A DNA stretch of 64,000 nt from Halalkalibacter suaedae. GTDB taxonomy: Bacteria > Bacillota > Bacilli > Bacillales > Bacillaceae_D. This document shows positions 14,413 to 23,405 of the stretch, in pieces (position 1 is the first letter of the stretch; each line of letters begins with the position of its first letter). The DNA lies in assembly GCF_017939705.1 (NCBI RefSeq), contig NZ_JAGKSQ010000003.1, positions 186,001 through 250,000 of the forward strand, written 5' to 3'. The position numbers and the translations under genes are program-made. The notes beneath the pieces were generated by a model. It saw only the letters and a list, made by a program, of their open reading frames with translations, ran no database searches and was not told the DNA's origin.

Positions 14413-15801
14413 ATGTCTTGTGCAATTTACGTACGTGTATCAACAGAAGAGCAGGTCAAAGAAGGTTTCTCAATCGCTGCTCAAATTGAACGGTTACGGG
14501 CCTTCGCTACCTCTCAAGGTTGGAATGTGACACATGAATATAAAGAAGAAGGTTGGAGTGCAAAGAACATAAAACGTCCCCAACTACAGAAAATGCTTCA
14601 AGATATGAAAAACAAGGAATTTAACGTTATTCTAGTGTACAAGCTCGATCGTTTAACGCGTTCTGTTATTGATCTCTATACGCTATTGAAAGAGTTTGAG
14701 GATAATGCGGTTGCCTTTCGTTCTGCTACAGAAGTTTATGACACTAGCACAGCTATGGGGCGTTTATTTGTTACCTTAGTTGCTGCACTCGCCCAATGGG
14801 AACGAGAGCAACTAGTTGAACGTGTGAAAGTCGGACTTGAACAAATGGTTGATGAAGGAAAGAAGCCTGGAGCTCAAGTGTTATATGGTTATCGTTTTGA
14901 TGTTGATTTCAACTGTGAGATTATTGAAGAAGAAGCAGAGATCGTTCGGTGGATGTTTCAGCTCTATGCTGATGGATATGGATATAGGGCCATAGCTGAT
15001 AAACTGAATGAACGTGGCATTGGACCTCAACGAACAGCTGGAAAATGGGGTGACTCTTCTGTACGCTTAATTCTAAAAAATGATATGTACATAGGAGTTT
15101 TTCGTTACGGCGACAAGGTGAGGTACAACACTCACCCACCTATTATCAGTGAAGTTTTGTTTCATCAAGTACAGAAACGAATGGGTTCAAAACAGTTGAG
15201 TGATTCTAGAAAAGGTAAATTAGCTCTTACTGGTTTACTCAAATGTGGTAATTGCAATGAACACGGGATGAATGGGAATTATGATAAACGAGATCAATTG
15301 GTTTATTATCGATGTGTGAAGTGTAATCGATCCGCTAGCGAGAACAAAATCATTGATTTAATCCTAAAAGAATTAGAGAAAATGATTACGTCTAGAGAAT
15401 ACTTCCTCTCGCTTGTTTCTGATACAAAAGAGAATGAAGAGGCCTTCCGTGAATTAAAGGATGAACTTGAAACTGTAACAAATCAAAAGAATAAACTGCT
15501 GGACCTCTATATGGATGAAAATAGTCCCTTTAGCAAAGAGGATTTGTATAAGCGAACGTTGAAATTAAACGAGAGAGAACAAGAGCTCATGTTGCAGATC
15601 GATGGTATGGATATTGAACTTGAATCCCCTGAATCGCGTTATGATAAAATTAAGAATCTAACTGGCATTGTTGAAGAATTTCATAAGGCGGACCTAATGA
15701 TTAAGAAGGAATTACTGGAGAGTCTTTTTGAGAAGATTATCTATATACGCGAAAAAAAAGGCAGGCATGCACCCGTTAACCTTGAGTATTTCCTCAAGTA
15801 G
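14413..15801 (+). CDS. Large serine recombinase (element integrase)
   Basis: 462 residues from the ATG at 14413 (GGAGGT seven bases upstream). Catalytic Ser10 in YVRVSTEEQ, and YKLDRLTRS at 76-84, mark the resolvase domain (1-140). A recombinase domain follows (to ~255), then a zinc ribbon with Cys278, 281, 301 and 304, and a C-terminal coiled coil (~320-410). Enzymes of this class integrate phages at short att sites and need a directionality factor to excise. The gene ends about 25 bases from the breakpoint in asnO, so it is almost certainly the integrase that put the element there. Confidence 0.95.
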   Translation: MSCAIYVRVSTEEQVKEGFSIAAQIERLRAFATSQGWNVTHEYKEEGWSAKNIKRPQLQKMLQDMKNKEFNVILVYKLDRLTRSVIDLYTLLKEFEDNAVAFRSATEVYDTSTAMGRLFVTLVAALAQWEREQLVERVKVGLEQMVDEGKKPGAQVLYGYRFDVDFNCEIIEEEAEIVRWMFQLYADGYGYRAIADKLNERGIGPQRTAGKWGDSSVRLILKNDMYIGVFRYGDKVRYNTHPPIISEVLFHQVQKRMGSKQLSDSRKGKLALTGLLKCGNCNEHGMNGNYDKRDQLVYYRCVKCNRSASENKIIDLILKELEKMITSREYFLSLVSDTKENEEAFRELKDELETVTNQKNKLLDLYMDENSPFSKEDLYKRTLKLNEREQELMLQIDGMDIELESPESRYDKIKNLTGIVEEFHKADLMIKKELLESLFEKIIYIREKKGRHAPVNLEYFLK

Positions 15802-17015
15802 GGTTCACCCTGCTTTTTGTATTGTAAGACTTCAGGCTTATGAAACCAAGGATAACCACCGAAAATTTCATCTGCACATTCACCAGACAATCCTACCGTT
15901 ACGTCCTTTTTTATTTCGTGACAGAACCAAAGAAGAGATGAATCGATGTCGGCCATTCCTGGTAAATCCCTTACGTCGACCGCTTCCTTTAGACGATTAG
16001 CTAATTCATCAATTGAAATTACCTTATTAAAATGTTGAGTTCCAACCGCATCTGATACAACCTTTACCCATGGGGCATCTTCATTTGGTTGAAAATCATT
16101 TGCTTTGAAATACTTATCATTTTCATCATAATCGACTGAGTAGCTTCGAATTTGTCCTTTACCCTGCTTCTCATAGACCTTTGCAGCTAGTGCTGTTAAT
16201 GCACTTGAATCGACCCCACCAGAGAGAAACATACCAACAGGAACATCTGCAACTAATTGTCTTTCAACTATATCTTCCATTAAATAACGAATATGAGCAG
16301 CTGTTTCATCTACGTTATCAGTATGCTTTTTGCTTTTAAGTGTCCAATACCGGCTAATCTTTGCACCATTACGATCGTAAATCAGTGCATGCGCGGGTCT
16401 TAGTTCTTGAATATCATCATATACACCATTTCCTGGTGTTCTTGAAGGTGCTAGCCCCATGATTTCTGCTAGCCCCTCTGCTTTGACAACTGGATCAATA
16501 CTTCGATGGGCTAATAAGGCCTTTAATTCTGAACCAAACATCAGACACCCATTTCGGACTGTATAGAACAATGGCTTCACACCGAGTCGATCTCTCGCCA
16601 TAAACAAGCTTTGATCTTGATCATTCCAAATCGCAAAAGCAAAGATACCATTTAACTTCTCCAGACTTTGATAGCCCCATTCGATGTATGATTTAAGAAG
16701 TACTTCAGTATCTGAATGTCCTTTGAAATCATGACCTCGGGCAAGAAGTTCCTTTCTTAAATCCTCTGTATTGTATAATTCTCCGTTATAAACCATGGTA
16801 TATGTCTTTCCATCATAAGTACGACTCATCGGTTGAATTCCATTCTCAGGATCAACGACTACTAGACGAGCATGACCAAATGCAGCATGGGGTGATGTCC
16901 AAACATTTAGATCATCTGGTCCCCGGCGGTTTAATGTTTCTGCCATCTCCCTTACTTGTTGTTCTTCATTTCGTAAATCTTGACGCCAATCAATCCAGCC
17001 TGTAATTCCACACAC
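15741..17015 (-). CDS. asnO: Asparagine synthetase AsnO, cut short by the element
   Basis: Glutamine-hydrolysing asparagine synthetase, cut to 424 codons; the family has about 615 residues. GTG start at 17015 so that Cys2 is the amidotransferase nucleophile (MCGITGWIDW). The glutaminase domain covers about 1-190 and the synthetase domain starts with the pyrophosphate loop SGGVDSS at 265-271. The family sequence ends at GECADEIFGGYPWFHKPE (about residue 396); the last 28 residues are read from element DNA. It lacks the last ~220 residues and is presumably inactive unless excision restores it. The GWIDW start and overall sequence match AsnO (YisO) of B. subtilis, reported to matter for sporulation. 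Confidence 0.88.
   Translation of the reverse strand: MCGITGWIDWRQDLRNEEQQVREMAETLNRRGPDDLNVWTSPHAAFGHARLVVVDPENGIQPMSRTYDGKTYTMVYNGELYNTEDLRKELLARGHDFKGHSDTEVLLKSYIEWGYQSLEKLNGIFAFAIWNDQDQSLFMARDRLGVKPLFYTVRNGCLMFGSELKALLAHRSIDPVVKAEGLAEIMGLAPSRTPGNGVYDDIQELRPAHALIYDRNGAKISRYWTLKSKKHTDNVDETAAHIRYLMEDIVERQLVADVPVGMFLSGGVDSSALTALAAKVYEKQGKGQIRSYSVDYDENDKYFKANDFQPNEDAPWVKVVSDAVGTQHFNKVISIDELANRLKEAVDVRDLPGMADIDSSLLWFCHEIKKDVTVGLSGECADEIFGGYPWFHKPEVLQYKKQGEPYLRKYSRLTGACLPFFSRI
15815..15850. other. Element-chromosome junction (attachment site half)
   Basis: Read leftward, the AsnO frame stays family-like through GGYPWFHKPE (codons down to about 15830) and then turns into unrelated residues. The crossover should lie near 15822-15845. 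The partner junction, with the rest of asnO, must lie left of the window. The exact core needs the other end. Confidence 0.7.
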
Positions 17016-17218
17016 GTATCATCAGCCCCTTTTGGGAAATTTCTACTTTTCCTTTTAAATCATGTCACTTTCTTGTGACGTACTCTCTACTGTATTCATT
17101 TACTGCTAGGACATATAACCATTAAATATCCTATTCAGTCATAACAAAATGGTGATTTACAGACTTGTTTAATATTATCCAAATGATGGTATAACTAATA
17201 GAAGGGAGGCGACTTTCA

Positions 17219-17905
17219 ATGAGTTCAAAAAGTTATAAAAAAAAACTAAAAGAAGCCCAATTATCCTTATTACGATTACAACATGAATTATATGAACTAA
17301 AGGTACCCATAATTATTGTTTTTGAAGGATGGGATGCTGCTGGCAAAGGTGGATCGATTCGTAGAGTGACGGAACGCCTTGACCCTCGTGGATTCCAGGT
17401 ACACGCTATTGCTGCACCAGATGAACACGAACTTCGTTATCACTATTTACATCGTTTTTGGTCAAAGCTACCTGAAAAAGGTCAAATGGCGATCTTTGAC
17501 CGCTCTTGGTACGGTCGGGTCCTAGTTGAACGAGTAGAAGGATTTGCGGATGAGGATGAGTGGCAACGGTCGTATGAAGAGATTAATGATTTCGAAAAAA
17601 TGCTGGCAGCACAGCCAACTATTATCATGAAATTCTGGCTACAAATTTCAAAGGATGAGCAGTATGATCGCTTTAAAGCAAGAGAAAATAATCCTTTTAA
17701 AAGTTGGAAGTTAACAGATGAGGACTGGCGAAATCGTGAGAAATGGGATGACTATGAAGAAGCGATTAATGAAATGTTCGAAAAAACCAATACAGAATTC
17801 GCTCCTTGGTATGTAATTGATGCCAACAATAAACAGCAAGCACGGCTGTCGATTATTGAGAAAATTAATGATGAGATAAAAAAAAGAACATCAACCTTTA
17901 AGTAG
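17219..17905 (+). CDS. Polyphosphate kinase 2 (PPK2) family
   Basis: 228 residues of the PPK2 family, which transfers phosphate between polyphosphate and nucleotides. Walker A GWDAAGKGG at 37-45, Walker B DRSWYGR at 94-100, and a lid region with RENNPFKSWKLTDEDW. One-domain length. The exact nucleotide preference (AMP, ADP or both) cannot be told here. Start ATG at 17219, with GGGAGG upstream. A symmetric terminator follows the stop. The neighbour asnO is divergent. Confidence 0.9.
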   Translation: MSSKSYKKKLKEAQLSLLRLQHELYELKVPIIIVFEGWDAAGKGGSIRRVTERLDPRGFQVHAIAAPDEHELRYHYLHRFWSKLPEKGQMAIFDRSWYGRVLVERVEGFADEDEWQRSYEEINDFEKMLAAQPTIIMKFWLQISKDEQYDRFKARENNPFKSWKLTDEDWRNREKWDDYEEAINEMFEKTNTEFAPWYVIDANNKQQARLSIIEKINDEIKKRTSTFK

Positions 17906-17918
17906 GTTGATGTTCTTA
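17885..17918 (+). terminator. Symmetric terminator after the PPK2 gene
   Basis: AAGAACATCAACCT and its exact complement form a 14-bp stem with a 6-nt loop that includes the stop codon. It recurs in degenerate form at 18545-18573, at the end of the convergent EamA gene. Confidence 0.75.
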
Positions 17919-18144
17919 GACGTGGACGAAAGTGTCTTTACCGACTAATTAGATGACTTGTAGACGCCGCTACTGAAATATACTTCGCTTTCCGCGGGAA
18001 GCCGGTGAGCCTCCTCGTGCCTTGCACTGCGGGGTCTCACCCCTGGCTTTTGCATCCCGCAGGAGTCTACGTATATTTCATCCGCTAAGGAATTGCTTTC
18101 TTTCGGTATTTCAGTCAGCCACTTTAGCTATGTCCCTGCCTCTT
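17917..18144 (+). repeat. Repeat family A, copy 1
   Basis: About 228 bp; conserved core 17967-18086 (CCGCTACTGAAATATACTTC to ATTTCATCCGCT), flanked by arms ending in the pattern GGAC-GAAAGTG and CACTTTAGCTATGTCC. The apical hairpin is GTGC-CTT-GCAC. Between convergent ppk2 and eamA. Confidence 0.85.
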
Positions 18145-18345
18145 ACACATAAACTTACTTTTATCGGTGAGACTAGGGATAAATGTTATTCGATTCGCAA
18201 CTCTTTCAAGTTTATAGCAACGGAAAAAAAGCTTCGTCTTCATAGGAGTTATTTCCATTCAAGTCTTATAATCAACTATATCTAGATAGGAGATTTAAGC
18301 TGTCTTGCATTTGTCCCGTGGTTAAGTAAATTCCCATTCACCCTC

Positions 18346-18487
18346 TAATTAAGCGGACGGGATGGGAGGGCCGACTCCTGCAGGATAGAAAGGGCAGGTG
18401 GAAATCCACCGGCAGAGCCGGTTAGTTCCACGCCCTCCTGCGGAAAGCGTGCCCCCCATCCCGGTAGCGAAGGCGAAGCATCTTATT
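18346..18487 (+). repeat. Repeat family B, copy 1
   Basis: About 140 bp starting AATTAAGCGGACGGGATGGG. Stems: CGGGATGGG with CCCATCCCG, GTGGAA with TTCCAC, and CCGGC with GCCGG. A second copy lies at 37986. The stretch 18145-18345 holds no gene I can support. Confidence 0.85.
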
Positions 18488-18554
18488 AAGGCAATTCTCA
18501 ATAATATAAAAATCAACCTCATTATATAGCTTTGCCAATAGACTGAATCAACTT

Positions 18555-19463
18555 TTAAATAGGTTGATGTTCTCTCGTTCTTCTTCTGTTAAATTGTAGC
18601 AAACCATTTCCAACTGCAATACCGAGTAAGATGAGGATTACGCCAAGCCACTGTGATACATAGACGACTTCTTTTAGGACCAATGTTGACATCACAACAG
18701 CAACTGGTAATTCAGATGATGTTAAAATAGTGCCAACTCCCCCGCCAACACGTGGCATGCCAATCGAAAATAGAATCGGTGGCAAGAAAACCCCAAAGAA
18801 ACCTAAAATCAAGCCAAAAGGTGCGACACCGAGAACCGTGTCCATGGATAGAGATAAATTAACTTGAGAGCTGAAAATTAGTATGACTGTAACAAAGCCA
18901 CCGGTTGTCAGTAAAGCACTCTTTTGAATCGGCGGTACATCTACTCCGATTTTCCCACTCAAATAAATAAACATTGAAAAAGTAAATGCAGCCATCAATC
19001 CAAACAACAAACCATTCCAGTTAAAGGTCGTTGATTCAAGTAAAAAGCCCCCAGCAAGGATTGATCCAAATAGTAAAATGATAATAGCTGTCACATTTTT
19101 CATAGAAGGCTTTTTCTTATCAATGATCCATTCAAGTAAGCTTCCGATCCAAACAAACTGAAAAAGAAAGATAATTGCAAGTGAAGCATCTACTGTCTGG
19201 AGTGATTGATAATATAGAACGCCGGTCAACCCCATCGGGATTCCTGAACCTACTAAAAAAAGTATCAACTTCCGAGACAGCTTTTTTCTCTTTGTAAAAG
19301 GAATAACAAGCCATATTAACAGAAATCCACATAGAAACTGACTCCCTGTGACACTAGCAAGCGAGAAGCCAGCTGAATAGGCAAGCTTAACAAATGTAGA
19401 TAATATCCCAAAACAACAACCACCTAAAAAGACGAGTAATGCAAAAGGCCATAATGATTTCAT
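18555..19463 (-). CDS. EamA/DMT family transporter
   Basis: 302 residues from the ATG at 19463. Ten hydrophobic helices in two EamA repeats, for example FALLVFLGGCCFGILSTFV at the start and QWLGVILILLGIAVGNGLL at the end. Members of this drug/metabolite superfamily export amino acids or other metabolites; substrate unknown here. Its 140-nt leader carries a promoter and a terminator before the start codon, so expression is probably controlled by attenuation. The last codons overlap a hairpin related to that after ppk2. Confidence 0.85.
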   Translation of the reverse strand: MKSLWPFALLVFLGGCCFGILSTFVKLAYSAGFSLASVTGSQFLCGFLLIWLVIPFTKRKKLSRKLILFLVGSGIPMGLTGVLYYQSLQTVDASLAIIFLFQFVWIGSLLEWIIDKKKPSMKNVTAIIILLFGSILAGGFLLESTTFNWNGLLFGLMAAFTFSMFIYLSGKIGVDVPPIQKSALLTTGGFVTVILIFSSQVNLSLSMDTVLGVAPFGLILGFFGVFLPPILFSIGMPRVGGGVGTILTSSELPVAVVMSTLVLKEVVYVSQWLGVILILLGIAVGNGLLQFNRRRTREHQPI

Positions 19464-19487
19464 TCTATTCTCTCTCCCTTCAAAACA

Positions 19488-19529
19488 CAAAAAACACCAC
19501 ACATTCGCCTAAAAGACGGATGCGTGGTG
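19488..19529 (-). terminator. Leader terminator upstream of the EamA gene
   Basis: Leftward arms 19517-19529 and 19495-19507 pair at 12 of 13 positions including a wobble, followed by TTTTTT. It lies between the promoter at 19609-19637 and the start codon at 19463, so it looks like an attenuator. The upstream leader has TAGG/CCTA and GTGG/CCAC pairings that could form an alternative fold. Confidence 0.7.
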
Positions 19530-19608
19530 AAAATAGGTTACCCCTAGAAAAGTCCACTTCCATTTTACATTCTTAAAATGGTTTATCTTCAATTGATTTG
19601 TCATTCAA

Positions 19609-19637
19609 ATAGTAGAACAGAGATTGCCCTATGTCAA
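19609..19637 (-). promoter_or_regulatory. Promoter of the EamA gene leader
   Basis: Leftward TTGACA (19632-19637), 17-bp spacer, TACTAT (19609-19614); close to SigA consensus. Confidence 0.75.
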
Positions 19638-19709
19638 CCCATACTGCAAAATAATTCAGAAGGTACAACAATAAACCAAATTTCTACAAGAAGGAAACAA
19701 GGATCTAAA

Positions 19710-19898
19710 TTACTCAATACGCTTACTCGTCTCCTTGGCAATTAATGACTTAATATGCTCTTTCGGATTCCAACAATCGAACTGATAGCTCGGCTTTGTT
19801 TCAAATCCTAATCTTTTGCACCCATAGTACATACCATTCTGTTTCTTTTCCGCTTGGAAATGCTCACAGGTCGCACAGCAATGAAACCGAGTACTCAT
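19710..19898 (-). CDS. Small Cys-rich protein
   Basis: 62 residues from the ATG at 19898 (GGGG seven bases upstream). Cysteines in FHCCATCEHF, YYGCKRL and FDCWNP suggest one zinc site. It follows the SDR gene by 11 bases, so they probably share an operon. Similar small proteins occur in Bacillaceae; function unknown. Confidence 0.6.
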   Translation of the reverse strand: MSTRFHCCATCEHFQAEKKQNGMYYGCKRLGFETKPSYQFDCWNPKEHIKSLIAKETSKRIE

Positions 19899-19909
19899 CA
19901 TACAACCCC

Positions 19910-20689
19910 TTATTTTTGATTAAGCTTGTTCCCGGCGATTCGCTCGAATACTCCAGGCATTAAATGATAGATGCTCGTTCCGATTCCCATCCATCTGGGA
20001 AGATTTAATTCCCTTTTTGGTTTATTAATTAGTTGAATCGTCGCTTTTGCAACCTCCTTGGATTCAAGCATCCATTTATCAACATTTTTGACATATGTAC
20101 CTTCTTTATCAGCCTGTTCAAAAAATGCCGTTCGAATCGGACCTGGATTGACTGCGCTTATATTAATATTTGTATTTGCTACTTCCATTCGTAGGCTGTT
20201 AGTAAACCCAAGAACAGCATGCTTTGTTGCAGAATATACACTCGACTTCGGTGTTGCTAGCTTGCCAGCTTGTGAGGCAATATTAATAATATGTCCTTGA
20301 TTTCGTTTATACATTGTTGGCAATACTGCCTGAGTCAACGCAATAAGGCCAATAACATTAACAGCGAACATCTCTTTAATCTCTTCCATTTTCGCTACCT
20401 CGACTTTGTCAAAGATACCAAACCCAGCATTATTAATTAAGACATCCACGTTTCCAATCTCCAGGAAAATCCTCTCTGTTATTTCACAAATATCATTACT
20501 ATTACCTATATTAAGTTGATAAGAAAATGCATTTCCTCCAAGTCCATGAATCTCATCTTGCACTAGTTTAAGTTTATTGATGTCTCGTCCAAGTAAGACA
20601 ACAGTTGCTTCTTGTTCTGCTGCTAGTAACGCTAGATCTCGTCCTAGTCCCCCAGAAGCTCCGGTTATCCATATCGTTTTCCCCTTCAT
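19910..20689 (-). CDS. Short-chain dehydrogenase, YqjQ-like
   Basis: 259 residues. The Rossmann motif TGASGGLG near residue 9, NNAG near residue 87 and the catalytic YSATK near residue 151 define the classical SDR family. A substrate cannot be named. B. subtilis YqjQ has the same length and also lies near a pyrroline-5-carboxylate reductase gene, supporting orthology. Start ATG at 20689 follows GGGGGAAG. It is divergent from the proline operon. Confidence 0.85.
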   Translation of the reverse strand: MKGKTIWITGASGGLGRDLALLAAEQEATVVLLGRDINKLKLVQDEIHGLGGNAFSYQLNIGNSNDICEITERIFLEIGNVDVLINNAGFGIFDKVEVAKMEEIKEMFAVNVIGLIALTQAVLPTMYKRNQGHIINIASQAGKLATPKSSVYSATKHAVLGFTNSLRMEVANTNINISAVNPGPIRTAFFEQADKEGTYVKNVDKWMLESKEVAKATIQLINKPKRELNLPRWMGIGTSIYHLMPGVFERIAGNKLNQK

Positions 20690-20756
20690 ATCTTACTTCC
20701 CCCTTATACATTTCATGAAAAAGACTAATAATTCCGAGAATATATACTAAGTCCTG

Positions 20757-20786
20757 TTGACGTTCCTGCTCTTCCTCTTTTATAAT
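20757..20786 (+). promoter_or_regulatory. Promoter of the proline operon
   Basis: TTGACG (20757-20762), 18-bp spacer, TATAAT (20781-20786). Confidence 0.85.
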
Positions 20787-20792
20787 AAACGA

Positions 20793-21022
20793 AACAATAT
20801 GTAAAGGCGAAGAAAGGGATTAGTAAACAAAAATGATGTGAAAAGAGAGTGACCCCAGAGGCTGAAAGGGTCATCACCACTGATTTTGTTGAACCTGCCC
20901 AAGAGCTAGTCATTTGATGACCGTTTCCCACGTTACGGGTAGAGTGGGCATTTGGCCAATTAAGGTGGTACCGCGGATTTTAGTCTTTCCGTCCTTTTCT
21001 AAGGATGGAGGGACTTTTTTAT
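20793..21022 (+). promoter_or_regulatory. T-box leader, proline specific
   Basis: The T-box core AAGGTGGTACCGCG is at about 20963-20976 and the terminator stem (20982-20994 with 21003-21015) ends in a T-run. The AGTA and AGAGAG elements of stem I are at about 20831-20855. In the specifier loop GAACCTGCC, the triplet after GAA is CCT, a proline codon. Uncharged tRNA-Pro would favour antitermination and so proBAC expression. Confidence 0.92.
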
Positions 21023-21045
21023 TTACTATGGAATGAGGAGATTGT

Positions 21046-22164
21046 ATGAGTCGACAGCGTCTTGTCATTAAAATTGGCAGTAGTTCGCTAACAACAAGGC
21101 AAGGAGCATTAAGTATCGAGAAGGTCAAAATGTTCGTAACAGCCATTTCTAAATTAAAAAAAGCAGGACACGAAGTCATCGTTATTTCATCAGGCGCTGT
21201 GGCAGCAGGATTTTCAGCAATTGGCTATCCAACAAGACCAGTAACGATTGCAGGAAAGCAAGCAGCTGCTGCGGTTGGTCAAGGCTTATTAATGCAAGCC
21301 TATATTGAGCAATTTGCTAGCCATAATCTAATCCCTGCTCAGCTTTTACTTACACGCCAGGATTTCTCAGATGAGATACGTTATGGCAATGCGTACTCTA
21401 CATTAACAGAACTTCTTAAGCGTGGAGCTATACCAATTATTAACGAAAATGATTCAACATCAATTGAAGAATTGACCTTTGGTGATAACGACATGCTATC
21501 AGCTCTCGTTAGTGGCCTAGTTCATGCGAATACGTTATGTATTATGACTGATGTAAATGGATTGTATGATGCAAACCCACAAATTAATCCAGAAGCAAAA
21601 AAAATCTATTACCTCCCTCAACTGACAGCTGATTTACTTGCACTCGCTGGTGAATCGAACTCCAAAGTCGGTACTGGTGGAATGAAATCAAAGGTTAGTG
21701 CCGCACAAACTGCATTAACACTTGGAGTTAATGTCTTTATCGGAAAAGGGAATTACCCTGAAATGCTCTTAGATATTGTTGAAGGAAAGGGAGACGGTAC
21801 GTACATAGGCACTTTCACACACGAACAGGTGATGCCTACTACAAAACAATGGATCGCCCTTCACTCAACGATTACGTCATACTTAACGATCGACCAAGGA
21901 GCTGAACAAGCAATTCGTTCACGCGGAAAAAGTTTATTACCTGTTGGAATTGTTAGTATTGATGCCCCCTTTACTAAAGGAAATGTCATTGGGGTAAAGA
22001 ATCTATCTGGACATTTAATCGGTAAGGGCAAAGCAAATATGTCATCTGATGAACTACTAAATTTACAGAACAAACAAAACGAGGATACGTCCAAACTAAA
22101 ACAACCTGTTGTCATTCATCGTAATGATTGGGTTCCGGAGACAAAGGAGAAGATAAAAAAATGA
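21046..22164 (+). CDS. proB: Glutamate 5-kinase
   Basis: 372 residues; phosphorylates glutamate in the first step of proline synthesis. Amino acid kinase domain (1-260) with [30 protein letters not shown] and [10 protein letters not shown]-terminal PUA domain (~280-360). The first gene after the T-box terminator, start ATG at 21046 with ATGAGGAG-like site upstream. It overlaps proA by ATGA. Confidence 0.95.
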   Translation: MSRQRLVIKIGSSSLTTRQGALSIEKVKMFVTAISKLKKAGHEVIVISSGAVAAGFSAIGYPTRPVTIAGKQAAAAVGQGLLMQAYIEQFASHNLIPAQLLLTRQDFSDEIRYGNAYSTLTELLKRGAIPIINENDSTSIEELTFGDNDMLSALVSGLVHANTLCIMTDVNGLYDANPQINPEAKKIYYLPQLTADLLALAGESNSKVGTGGMKSKVSAAQTALTLGVNVFIGKGNYPEMLLDIVEGKGDGTYIGTFTHEQVMPTTKQWIALHSTITSYLTIDQGAEQAIRSRGKSLLPVGIVSIDAPFTKGNVIGVKNLSGHLIGKGKANMSSDELLNLQNKQNEDTSKLKQPVVIHRNDWVPETKEKIKK

Positions 22165-23405
22165 GTGAGCTCTTACAAAAAGCCAAGAAAGCTAAAGAAT
22201 GTGCACGTGTCCTTTCATCTAAAACAACTGAAGAAAAAAACACAGCGTTACTTAAAATTGCAGACTTCCTTTTAAATGAAACTGACTTTCTAATAAGAGA
22301 GAACGAGAAGGACTTAGAGGTAGCTCGCAACAATGGCACAAATGAGGGAATTATTGATCGCCTAACTTTAACAGCAGAAAGACTAAGTGATATGGCGGAA
22401 GGACTCAAACAGGTCGCTGATTTGCCAGACCCGGTTGGAGAGTCACTAACTGAGTATCAAAGACCTAACGGATTAGGAATTGAAAAAATCCGTGTCCCTC
22501 TTGGTGTCATTGGCATGATCTATGAAGCCCGTCCTAATGTTACGATCGATGCGTCAAGCCTCTGTTTAAAGTCAGGAAATGCGGTACTTTTGCGTGGCAG
22601 TTCTTCAGCCATTCATTCAAATATAGCCCTAGTAAAAGTCGTACAAGATGCTCTAAAACAAACAGCCATTCCAAGTGAAGCAATTCAGTTGCTTGAAGAT
22701 ACTCGACGTGAAACCGCGACGGAAATGTTCACATTAAACGACTACTTAGATGTTTTAATTCCAAGAGGTGGGGCTTCATTAATCCAATCAGTTGTAAAGA
22801 ACGCCTCCGTTCCGGTCCTTGAAACAGGTGTAGGTAACTGCCATCTTTTCATAGATGAAACTGCAAATCCTGAGATGGCCATTTCCATTTCGGTGAATGC
22901 TAAGACTCAACGCCCATCAGTTTGTAATGCTGCTGAAACCATAGTCATCCATCAAAAATGGGCAGATCAACATTTTGAACAATTAGTAAAGGCACTCTCT
23001 GAAAAAAATGTATCATTTGTTGGTGATCAAAAAGCACAAACGTATAATCAAACTATTGTTCAGGCAACTGAAGAGGATTGGGCTAATGAATTCCTGGATT
23101 TAAAAGTAGCAATTAAAATCGTTGATTCATTAGAGGAAGCAATTGAGCATATTTATAAATATGGAACGAAGCACTCAGAAGCAATCATTAGTGAGGACGC
23201 AAATAATGTTACTACTTTTCTAAATGAAATTGATGCTGCAGCTGTTTATCACAATGCTTCTACTCGCTTTACAGATGGGTTTGAATTTGGCTTTGGGGCT
23301 GAGATTGGGATTAGTACTCAGAAATTACATGCAAGGGGCCCAATGGGTCTAGAAGCACTAACATCAACAAAATATCTTGTACGTGGAAATGGGCAGGTGA
23401 AATAA
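22161..23405 (+). CDS. proA: Glutamate-5-semialdehyde dehydrogenase
   Basis: 414 residues from the ATG at 22161, overlapping the proB stop. NADPH-dependent reduction of glutamyl phosphate. The aldehyde dehydrogenase fold is clear: [19 protein letters not shown], the catalytic-Cys region [15 protein letters not shown], and the C-terminal [22 protein letters not shown]. It works with ProB as a complex. It joins proC by TAATG. Confidence 0.95.
   Translation: MSELLQKAKKAKECARVLSSKTTEEKNTALLKIADFLLNETDFLIRENEKDLEVARNNGTNEGIIDRLTLTAERLSDMAEGLKQVADLPDPVGESLTEYQRPNGLGIEKIRVPLGVIGMIYEARPNVTIDASSLCLKSGNAVLLRGSSSAIHSNIALVKVVQDALKQTAIPSEAIQLLEDTRRETATEMFTLNDYLDVLIPRGGASLIQSVVKNASVPVLETGVGNCHLFIDETANPEMAISISVNAKTQRPSVCNAAETIVIHQKWADQHFEQLVKALSEKNVSFVGDQKAQTYNQTIVQATEEDWANEFLDLKVAIKIVDSLEEAIEHIYKYGTKHSEAIISEDANNVTTFLNEIDAAAVYHNASTRFTDGFEFGFGAEIGISTQKLHARGPMGLEALTSTKYLVRGNGQVK

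Noticed and set aside
1-15830. The element as an integrative conjugative element
   Set aside because: The visible genes (dUTPase, Rha, DnaD/DnaC module, Xpf-like factor, Cro and cI) are phage-type, and no relaxase or conjugation gene is in view; the left part of the element is unseen, so this is not final.
18022-18285. Possible 87-codon protein covering repeat A copy 1
   Set aside because: It lies over the repeat and its flank; the repeat sequence is non-coding in the other copies and no ribosome site is present.
19463-19600. Guanidine (ykkC) riboswitch upstream of the EamA gene
   Set aside because: Only a short CTAGGGG is shared; the remaining conserved ykkC elements are missing.
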